Shown here piece by piece: positions 1-4,501 of a DNA stretch of 5,321 nucleotides (position 1 is the stretch's first letter; every line of letters begins with the position of its first letter). The stretch is from Nitrospirales bacterium (lineage in GTDB: Bacteria; Nitrospirota; Nitrospiria; Nitrospirales; UBA2166), in the NCBI GenBank assembly GCA_029261375.1, contig JAJDBL010000116.1, positions 1 through 5,321 of the forward strand, in the 5' to 3' direction. A model generated the notes under the pieces. It ran no database searches. It worked only from the letters and a program-made list of their open reading frames with translations, and had not been told where the DNA came from. The position numbers were made by a program, and so were the translations under genes.

Positions 1-20
1 ATATGTTTCCGTTCATCCGT

Positions 21-47
21 CGTTGCCTGGTCATGCTGAGGGCAACG
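21..47. repeat. Stem-loop beyond the 3' end of the PEP-CTERM gene
   Basis: The arms CGTTGCC (21-27) and GGCAACG (41-47) are perfectly complementary across a 13-base loop. The hairpin lies about 90 bases past the stop codon of the minus-strand PEP-CTERM gene. It could slow or end that transcript or protect its 3' end, but no T-tract follows it on either strand, so it is not a standard intrinsic terminator. It may equally be part of a degenerate intergenic repeat. Confidence 0.4.
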
Positions 48-103
48 CCGCTTCTCGTGGAAGACCGATCGTCCTCGGTATGCGTCCTAGCCACGTGCCT
101 CAA

Positions 104-131
104 AGAGATCCTTCGTTTCATTAAGGATGAC
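104..131. repeat. Interspersed repeat unit, copy 1 (AGAGATCCTTCG-N8-AGGATGAC)
   Basis: This 28-base unit is AGAGATCCTTCG, eight variable bases, then AGGATGAC. The same two blocks with the same 8-base spacing recur at 1657-1684. In this copy ATCCTT (108-113) pairs with AAGGAT (123-128) over a 9-base loop. The hairpin lies only 10 bases past the TAA of the PEP-CTERM gene and is followed on the minus strand by CTCTTTG, so it could act as a weak terminator. The conserved outer blocks with a variable centre suggest a dispersed genomic repeat rather than a gene-specific signal. Confidence 0.5.
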
Positions 132-137
132 CGGGGC

Positions 138-827
138 TTAGACCCTCGTTGCCCACCGGCGATAGCCAACCAAGCCCAACAGCCCACTGCCAAACAGAAT
201 CATCGTGGCCGGTTCAGGAACCACGGCCTGCTGCACATCCGTCGTGATGTCATCGAGGTTGAAGACAAAGTGCACTTGTTGGTCATTCAGAAAACTGAGG
301 GTGGCCATGTCAAACGCATTGCCTGCCGTGAAGCCGACGAAGTACGCCAAGCCACCATCCCCTAACACCGTATGCGTCAGCGTATTGCTCACACTGCCTT
401 CGGCGGTGGTTAAGGTGACATCCCCGGCAAGGAGGACATCCGAAGTGATGACGTACATCCCCACCCCGGTCGTATTCGGATCGAACGACATGTCGAAGCC
501 ATCGCCGTCTTGGAAGGCTTGATCGAGATTATCTAAGCCGAGGGTATTGGAGAGCGCGCCCGAGGGGCCGTCATAGGCATTGGTCACCCGCATGGTGTCG
601 TTGCCCCCATTGATGTTGTAGTCAAATTGAATGCCGCCAAACGAGCCGCCGGTGGCCACGGTGTCGCCATTGGACTGGCTTTCAAAGTCCAAGGTGCTGG
701 TGGTGCCGGTCAGCGCCCCGAGAAACCCGGCTTCCGTATCAAAACTCGCCGCGTGGCTGGTGCTGATGCTGAGGCCCAAGAGGAGCGTGAGCGCCCCGAT
801 CCAGGCGAGATGGTGTGGTGTCTTCAT
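138..827 (-). CDS. PEP-CTERM sorting domain-containing secreted protein
   Basis: This is a 229-residue exported protein. Residues 1-26 form a Sec signal peptide: a short basic start, a leucine-rich core, and a probable cut after SHA (24-26). The middle is Gly/Asp/Thr-rich and mostly beta-type, beginning with a TLDFES motif (45-50) common in this class; its function is unknown. The C-terminus is a textbook PEP-CTERM tail: VPEPAT (203-208), a hydrophobic helix (209-221), then a basic RRW end. In known systems this tail is recognised by an exosortase (EpsH/XrtA type) in the inner membrane, and the proteins are linked to exopolysaccharide, biofilm or floc formation. No exosortase gene lies in this window. 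The start at 827 is chosen because GGGAGGG sits just upstream and the signal peptide begins there. An in-frame ATG at 971 would put an unrelated 48-residue leader ahead of the signal peptide and run through likely regulatory DNA. The TAA stop is at 138-140. Confidence 0.9.
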   Translation of the reverse strand: MKTPHHLAWIGALTLLLGLSISTSHAASFDTEAGFLGALTGTTSTLDFESQSNGDTVATGGSFGGIQFDYNINGGNDTMRVTNAYDGPSGALSNTLGLDNLDQAFQDGDGFDMSFDPNTTGVGMYVITSDVLLAGDVTLTTAEGSVSNTLTHTVLGDGGLAYFVGFTAGNAFDMATLSFLNDQQVHFVFNLDDITTDVQQAVVPEPATMILFGSGLLGLVGYRRWATRV

Positions 828-1037
828 GGGTGTGGTCCCTCCCTGTGAATGAATGATGACGGTGGCACGGTGCAACACGGTGGTCGGATGCACGCACGAT
901 GGGAGACGAAGGAAGTTCGATGCCGTTGCGTGACTTACATCACACAGATGGCGCATTACTTCATAACGCATTGATATAAAGGAACTTTATTGGCATTTTA
1001 CGCGAGGATTCGCGCGGCACCGGCCGGAAAACCGCGC
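828..1037. other. Upstream/leader region of the PEP-CTERM gene
   Basis: No gene is supported in this stretch. Next to the start codon it carries the ribosome-binding site of the PEP-CTERM gene (GGGAGGG on the minus strand). It also holds the CRP-like site at 929-944 and a GC-rich cluster of dyads: CGCGA (1001-1005) with TCGCG (1010-1014), GCGCGG (1012-1017) with CCGCGC (1032-1037), and the 8-base palindrome CCGGCCGG (1020-1027). If transcription starts upstream of 1040 on the minus strand, these dyads would fold in the 5' untranslated leader. I scanned the minus strand for a sigma-54 GG-N10-GC promoter and found only one weak, GC-rich match. Confidence 0.45.
929..944. promoter_or_regulatory. 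CRP/FNR-family-like operator
   Basis: The site reads CGTGA-N6-TCACA, one base short of a perfect TGTGA-N6-TCACA palindrome. It is centred about 109 bp upstream of the PEP-CTERM start codon. Spacing and half-sites match the general pattern bound by CRP-family regulators. No clear -35/-10 or sigma-54 -24/-12 promoter could be placed beside it, so its role is inferred and a chance match is possible. Confidence 0.4.
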
Positions 1038-1040
1038 ACG

Positions 1041-1066
1041 AACGTGTAAAGGATTCTTTACACGTT
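1041..1066. promoter_or_regulatory. Palindromic operator, site 1 (GTGTAAA-N6-TTTACAC)
   Basis: Perfect 11-base arms (AACGTGTAAAG and CTTTACACGTT) flank a 4-base centre. The 20-base core, 1044-1063, shares both half-sites and the 6-base spacing with site 2 at 1156-1175. The centre lies about 226 bp upstream of the PEP-CTERM start. The repeated, well-kept dyad suggests a dimeric regulator site. PEP-CTERM genes in some bacteria depend on the PrsK/PrsR two-component system with sigma-54; whether these are such sites cannot be told from sequence alone. Confidence 0.6.
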
Positions 1067-1152
1067 GTGACGCCAAGTGCACACAGAAAGGACATGTCTA
1101 TTATAAAACCACATCATATAATGTACTTACGTGACGGTTTTGCCTGTTCACG

Positions 1153-1178
1153 AAAGTGTAAACATTACTTTACACTTT
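1153..1178. promoter_or_regulatory. Palindromic operator, site 2 (GTGTAAA-N6-TTTACAC)
   Basis: Perfect 10-base arms (AAAGTGTAAA and TTTACACTTT) flank a 6-base centre, CATTAC. The core half-sites are identical to site 1 while the flanks and centre differ, which is what is expected of binding sites kept by selection rather than of a fresh duplication. The centre lies 112 bp from the centre of site 1. Confidence 0.6.
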
Positions 1179-1260
1179 TCAGCATCCTGGCCATAACATT
1201 GAAATAATAGATATAAATCATCCATTGAATCAATGTGTTATGACGATGTTAGGCTAAATT

Positions 1261-1285
1261 ACGAAAGTGTCCAGTTTTGCTACAC
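1261..1285. promoter_or_regulatory. Degenerate third operator-like site
   Basis: The 10 bases ACGAAAGTGT at 1261-1270 exactly repeat 1150-1159, the left flank and half-site of site 2. A right half TACAC follows at 1281-1285, giving GTGT and ACAC ends over 19 bases instead of 20. The inner AAA/TTT bases are lost. It lies about 111 bp from site 2, in register with the other two sites. It is probably a decayed or low-affinity member of the set. Confidence 0.35.
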
Positions 1286-1299
1286 CACATGATCATGTG
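1286..1299. promoter_or_regulatory. Perfect 14-base palindrome CACATGATCATGTG
   Basis: This is a spacer-free perfect dyad within the AT-rich intergenic region, directly abutting the degenerate third operator-like site. Such a dyad could bind a dimeric regulator, but no second copy is seen in the window and chance cannot be excluded. Confidence 0.3.
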
Positions 1300-1369
1300 T
1301 GTCACTGACTATTAACATACTTTGTGTGTAATGGCTTGTTGTGCCCATAGCGCCACGACCAGACAATAA

Positions 1370-1700
1370 TGTCGCACGTGTTTATCTTGAAACCACGGTT
1401 TCACATACTCACTTCGTCGCCTAACTCTGAGCGAACACTGTGGCTCACCGCGCCACGATGTCTCGCGTGGCTTCGCAATGACAGAGGGGTGTTGTCATCC
1501 CGAATGCCTATGAGGGATTGTGGGGTGAAGGCCCCGCATTCCGTCCTGGGATGCGCGACACAAAACAATCCCTCGCGGCGTCGTCCGGCTACGGTGTGAA
1601 GGCTCGGCCTCGGACGCCACGATGTCTCGCAGCGCCTACCCTGAGCACAGCGAAAGAGAGATCCTTCGCGTTGGTCAGGATGACATGTGCGAAGGGGTGG
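1370..1700. repeat. Gene-free mosaic of degenerate intergenic repeats
   Basis: No credible gene is present: the frames open here have no ribosome-binding site and encode Arg/Cys-rich strings typical of repeat DNA read through. Visible structure includes the 16-base direct repeat CGCCACGATGTCTCGC at 1451-1466 and 1615-1630. There is an inverted repeat GAGGGATTGT (1512-1521) with ACAATCCCTC (1565-1574). A small TGACA/TGTCA dyad lies at 1479-1497. The second copy of the AGAGATCCTTCG-N8-AGGATGAC unit is at 1657-1684. Similar strings are, from general recognition, common between genes in Nitrospira and some other environmental bacteria. Confidence 0.55.
1657..1684. repeat. Interspersed repeat unit, copy 2 (AGAGATCCTTCG-N8-AGGATGAC)
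   Basis: The two conserved blocks and their 8-base spacing are identical to those at 104-131; only the eight central bases differ. The inner dyad is shorter here (ATCCT with AGGAT). Both copies are intergenic and in the same orientation, about 1.55 kb apart. Confidence 0.55.
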
Positions 1701-1729
1701 AACTGACAAACCGATATAGGGTGTTCAAA

Positions 1730-1824
1730 TAGGCCGTTCAGCAAGGCCGCAGTGAGCGAAGAGGCGAATCGTACTACTGTACGTTGAGCCGATCTCGCGA
1801 AGCGAGAACGCCGCTGACGGGCTA
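1730..1824. repeat. Intergenic hairpin repeat element (Nitrospira-type, MITE/REP-like)
   Basis: The ends are near-inverted repeats: TAGGCCGTTCAGC (1730-1742) against GCTGACGGGCTA (1813-1824), complementary apart from about one gap and one mismatch. Inside are CGTAC (1770-1774) with GTACG (1779-1783) and TCTCGC (1793-1798) with GCGAGA (1802-1807), so the element can fold into a branched hairpin. It encodes nothing plausible. It ends 13 bases past the stop codon of the hydrolase gene and may shape or protect that transcript's 3' end, although it lacks a T-tract. I recognise the sequence style as a dispersed repeat of Nitrospira genomes; this is recall, not a search. Confidence 0.6.
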
Positions 1825-1837
1825 TTTCCACAGCCGC

Positions 1838-2971
1838 CTACGCGCCAAAGACGAAGCGCGATCCGGTATATGGCAACACCAACTTCTCCGGAATCATCTG
1901 CTGCATCGCCGCAACAAAACCAGGACCACTACAGTGCATCGGCATGACGTGGTCTGGATTGATCCTCTTCAATTCCTGAACAGTCTGCGCAATGTAGTCT
2001 TCTGGGGCTGGGGTCAAGTGAAACCCACCCATAACGGCATGGACTTTTTCGACACCCGATGCTTTTTGCGCTTGTCGAACAGAGTTGACGATGCCTTTGT
2101 GTCCGCATGAGGAAATCACGACAAGCCCACGATCCTTGACGTGGTAGCAGGTCGCGTGTTCACCAGGAAACGCATCGACGATTGTTTCGCCTTCTTTGCT
2201 GTCATGTGAAAAGAGCGTGCTGTGACATCCCAAACCATCGCGCATACCCACCTCGACGTGCGGGGTTGGGAGAATTCTCTCGAAACTTTTCCGTGGAATT
2301 TCGCCGGTCGTAAAGGCATGTCCGGCCACAACGGTCGGTTGCTGCCCAAGCACGATCTTGACGTTGGATTCTTCGATGGCCTGGCGATCCAACGCATAAC
2401 TGACTGCGTTGTCTTGGCCGGGTCGAATCCATCGGTAACACAACGTATCTTCGCCCCCGATGTAAACCTTAAGATCTTTTTGCATTGAGGCGCGATGACG
2501 CTTCAACATCGGCACCAACCCCTCGAAATGATCGTCGTGCCCATGGCTCACAATGAGCGCGTCGGCCTGGGCTGGATCGATTTTCAGGAGGTTATAGTTG
2601 TGAAACAAGACGTCCGCCGTTCCGCCAAAGTCTAGAAGAATCTGCCGTGTTTCCCCACCTCGTTGAGATTCTAGGTGGGTCGCAAGGCCCCATTGGCTTT
2701 GAAGCATGCGATTTCCTCCAGGGCCGCGAATGGTTCCGGCGCGTTCCACCGTGACGTTTCCAACATGTTTCGTTTTTGTGATTTGATTGTGGAACGAATC
2801 AATGACAATACGAACGGCAAGTCGATCGACAATAGGAGGAGCACTGGCCGCTGCCCAGGCTGAAAGCGGCCTGTGGTGCAAAAACGGAACGCCAACCAAC
2901 GCAGCTCCCGCTAAGCGAGCGCCCGTCTGCAACAAGTTACGTCGAGTGAGTTGATGTTTGTGTTTTTTCAT
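1838..2971 (-). CDS. Tat-exported metallo-beta-lactamase-fold hydrolase (COG1237-like)
   Basis: This 377-residue protein has a twin-arginine signal: TRRNLL at 9-14, a hydrophobic stretch to about 30, and a likely cut near AWAAA (39-42). It is therefore probably exported folded to the periplasm. The metallo-beta-lactamase signature SHGHDDH is at 142-148 (H143, H145, D147, H148). Later probable ligands are in SSCGHKG (287-293, H291), GGFHL (315-319, H318) and MH (H346). The HKGIVN and GGFHL strings are typical of COG1237, whose named archaeal member is a dihydropteroate-synthase-like enzyme of methanopterin synthesis (MJ0301). That role is unlikely for an exported bacterial protein, so the substrate is unknown. 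The ATG overlaps the stop of the cupin gene (ATGA), and GGAGG lies 7 bases upstream, so the two are probably translationally coupled. The TAG stop is at 1838-1840. Confidence 0.85.
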   Translation of the reverse strand: MKKHKHQLTRRNLLQTGARLAGAALVGVPFLHHRPLSAWAAASAPPIVDRLAVRIVIDSFHNQITKTKHVGNVTVERAGTIRGPGGNRMLQSQWGLATHLESQRGGETRQILLDFGGTADVLFHNYNLLKIDPAQADALIVSHGHDDHFEGLVPMLKRHRASMQKDLKVYIGGEDTLCYRWIRPGQDNAVSYALDRQAIEESNVKIVLGQQPTVVAGHAFTTGEIPRKSFERILPTPHVEVGMRDGLGCHSTLFSHDSKEGETIVDAFPGEHATCYHVKDRGLVVISSCGHKGIVNSVRQAQKASGVEKVHAVMGGFHLTPAPEDYIAQTVQELKRINPDHVMPMHCSGPGFVAAMQQMIPEKLVLPYTGSRFVFGA

Positions 2972-3438
2972 CTCGGCTCCTCCAGAATAAAACGGTCTAC
3001 CTTATCTGCCCGGCGAATGAGGTTCTGCTTCCCTTTCTCTCCCAAGATGATCACGACGGCCTTCAATGGGACGTCACCCGCGTTTTTCCCGTTGTGCCAC
3101 GTCTGCATGGCATCAAGCAGCCCTGACCCGGCGGGAAACTCCATACTGTTTCCGTCCTCAAGATCAATCGTCAATGTGCCTTCAATGACCTGGGTATAGG
3201 TGGGAACGGGATGCTTATGCCATCCCGTTTCTTGCCCCGGAGCAAAATCAGCAATTCTGGCGATAATCTCAGGGGCGTCGGTTTGGGGGTACTGAATCTG
3301 CTGACCGGTGATCGTCATCGCTCCCTTAAACCCAGGAGTAGGAGCGAGCTGTTGTGACGGGACCAGAGAAGACTGTGTTTGGCTACATCCAGTGAAAAAA
3401 AGTAACACAACGGCGGACAATAGGACTCTCGGTTTCAT
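2968..3438 (-). CDS. Cupin-domain lipoprotein
   Basis: This 156-residue protein begins with a lipoprotein signal: a basic start, hydrophobic residues 5-16, and a relaxed lipobox FTGC with the lipidated Cys at 18. A single small cupin barrel spans about 55-135. Motif 1 is GWHKH (72-76, ligands H74 and H76) leading to VIEG (84-87). The Glu usual in motif 1 appears to be replaced by Thr80. Motif 2 is PAG (102-104) and then WHN (H115), with more residues than usual between them. Three His ligands could still hold a metal, but catalysis is uncertain and binding or sensing is possible. A strong GGAGGAGG ribosome-binding site precedes the ATG at 3436-3438. It is the first gene of the operon and its TGA overlaps the ATG of the exported hydrolase. 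A shared extracytoplasmic pathway is inferred; the substrate is unknown. Confidence 0.85.
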   Translation of the reverse strand: MKPRVLLSAVVLLFFTGCSQTQSSLVPSQQLAPTPGFKGAMTITGQQIQYPQTDAPEIIARIADFAPGQETGWHKHPVPTYTQVIEGTLTIDLEDGNSMEFPAGSGLLDAMQTWHNGKNAGDVPLKAVVIILGEKGKQNLIRRADKVDRFILEEPR

Positions 3439-3586
3439 GATCCTCCTCCTCGGTCACCACGGTCAGGTTGTAACGGTACTGGAATCTTACGCCGTTCTGC
3501 CAGTAAGAGTCACGCGCTCCCAGAACGATTCACGAGAAATCAATCAACATGTTCCTACACTATTTACATTTGCGGAGGAAAACCCG
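3439..3586. promoter_or_regulatory. Divergent intergenic region
   Basis: These 148 bases must hold the promoters of both the cupin/hydrolase operon (minus) and the pentapeptide-repeat gene (plus). Visible signals are the two ribosome-binding sites, GGAGGAGG for the cupin gene and GGAGG at 3574-3578 for the plus gene. Overlapping dyads pair TACTGG (3477-3482) with CCAGTA (3500-3505) and CTTAC (3486-3490) with GTAAG (3503-3507). The two hairpins exclude each other because they share their right arms. I could not place a convincing -35/-10 pair on either strand. Confidence 0.45.
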
Positions 3587-4279
3587 ATGATCTGGAATCG
3601 CAGAAAGGAACATTCCACCGTGATCACAATGTTAAGAGACACACTTCGATCCACACTTCTAGGCATACTCCTTCTCACAACTCCGCTGGCTTCAGTTGGG
3701 CACGCCCACCCCGCCATGATCAAGATGATGTTGAAGAACCATGCACTATGGCTGGGCACACACGGAATGGAAGGAAAGCGCGCGAATTTCAGGGAAATGG
3801 ATTTGAGCGGTCACAACATGATCCATGTCGAGTTGGCGTTCGGCGAACTGCGCATCTCCAACCTGAGCAACATCGATCTTCGCTGGGCAAACTTATGCAA
3901 TGCGATTCTCAGCGGATCCAATTTATCCCAAGCTGATTTAGGCGAAGCCAACCTGAGCGAGGCGAACCTGACGGCTGCCTACTTGGACGGAGCGGATATG
4001 ACCGGAGCTAATCTCAAAGGCGCATCGCTTGCCATGGCCGACCTGAGCGGCGCGTCGCTTCGTGGGGCGGATTTAACCAACGCGAACTTGAGTGGCGCAG
4101 ATCTTCGAGAGGTGGATCTGACAGATGCGATCTTAGACAGAACCAACCTTCAAAGCACCAGGCGGCTAACGATCCCAATGCTTGCCAAGGCCAAGACGTT
4201 GCGCGGCAGCAATCTCGATCCTCGTCTCATGGAGAAGCTCAAAGAACTCGCTCCACATTTGTTTCAGCCACGGCAATAG
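3587..4279 (+). CDS. Exported pentapeptide-repeat protein
   Basis: This 230-residue protein has a signal peptide in about residues 1-41: an extended basic N-region, a Leu-rich core around 22-35, and a probable cut after GHA (38-41). Residues 66-190 are 25 consecutive pentapeptides of the A(D/N)Lxx type with no break. The first six or so are degenerate (such as HNMIH, VELAF) and the later ones regular (ADLSG, ANLKG). Such repeats form a right-handed four-sided beta helix, here a little over six turns. The segment after the repeats (AKTLRGSNLDP, then a charged helix) is a common cap in this family. Cytoplasmic members such as MfpA and Qnr mimic DNA and bind gyrase; an exported one is unlikely to do so, and its function is unknown. 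The start at 3587 has GGAGG 8 bases upstream. An upstream in-frame GTG at 3308 lies inside the opposite-strand cupin gene, and the ATG at 3629 lacks a good ribosome-binding site. Confidence 0.85.
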   Translation: MIWNRRKEHSTVITMLRDTLRSTLLGILLLTTPLASVGHAHPAMIKMMLKNHALWLGTHGMEGKRANFREMDLSGHNMIHVELAFGELRISNLSNIDLRWANLCNAILSGSNLSQADLGEANLSEANLTAAYLDGADMTGANLKGASLAMADLSGASLRGADLTNANLSGADLREVDLTDAILDRTNLQSTRRLTIPMLAKAKTLRGSNLDPRLMEKLKELAPHLFQPRQ

Positions 4280-4501
4280 ACACAACTCCTCAGCCCACCA
4301 CTTCGTCAGCCCGAACCCATTCGATTCTCTCAGCGCAGGCTCCCGTAAGTGATCTTGGGTTTGATACCTGCGGTGTGTGCACTCGGCTGAGCGAACAATC
4401 GACTGGGTCGGTCACTTTGTCGTCCGGCTCCACACGAATGGTTGTGCCGGTGGCGCCAAGGTTTCTCCCGCTGGTCAAAATGACAACCCGCTGAAAAAAC
4501 T
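4280..4501. other. Convergent intergenic region with repeat fragment
   Basis: This separates the ends of the plus-strand pentapeptide gene and the minus-strand DTW gene. The right part (4461-4500) looks like another degenerate intergenic repeat: CCCGCTG occurs at 4468-4474 and 4488-4494, flanking a GTCA-AAA-TGAC dyad (4474-4484). The minus strand has six T residues beginning 2 bases after the DTW stop codon, but no clear stem precedes them. The frame at 4279-4493 stays open on the plus strand but has no ribosome-binding site or recognisable product. No clear terminator was found for either gene. Confidence 0.45.

Larger units (their letters stand above)
1038..1354. repeat. Three diverged tandem units of about 111 bp
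   Basis: Units begin at 1038, 1150 and 1261, each opening with ACGAA(A/C)GTGT. Units 1 and 2 also share TATAAA (1102 and 1212), AATGT (1120 and 1232) and a TGACG-then-GTT-type block (1133 and 1242 onward). Unit 3 shares TGTGT-A/T-ATG (1325-1333 against 1234-1242) and a GTT...GCC end, but it is about 17 bases shorter and its middle is hard to align. The operator palindrome sits at the start of each unit. By eye the region is much richer in A and T than the neighbouring genes. Alignment was by eye, so the extent is approximate. Confidence 0.45.

Noticed and set aside
3..522. Plus-strand open frames opposite the PEP-CTERM gene
   Set aside because: They are antisense to a clear coding gene, show no recognisable domains, and have no convincing ribosome-binding sites.
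828..971. In-frame N-terminal extension of the PEP-CTERM gene to an ATG at 971
   Set aside because: It would place 48 unrelated residues before a clear signal peptide that has its own GGGAGGG ribosome-binding site, and would run over the CRP-like site.
1001..1037. Sigma-54 promoter (GG-N10-GC) for the PEP-CTERM gene
   Set aside because: The only minus-strand spacing match is in a GC-rich palindromic stretch without the TGGCAC or TTGC context, so it is not distinguishable from chance.
1038..1354. CRISPR array or plasmid iterons
   Set aside because: The recurring blocks are short palindromes about 111 bp apart in diverged units, not identical 25-40 base repeats with short spacers, and no cas, rep or par gene is present.
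1401..1831. Minus-strand open frames in the repeat region (about 80-102 codons)
   Set aside because: The predicted residues are Arg/Cys-rich read-through of degenerate repeats with no start signals; such strings are a known annotation artefact.
3308..3586. In-frame upstream extension of the pentapeptide-repeat gene to a GTG at 3308
   Set aside because: The extension lies largely antisense to the cupin lipoprotein gene and would bury the signal peptide; the ATG at 3587 has a good ribosome-binding site.
4279..4493. Plus-strand frame that stays open for about 70 codons after the pentapeptide gene
   Set aside because: It has no start codon with a ribosome-binding site, no family resemblance, and its end runs into a repeat fragment.
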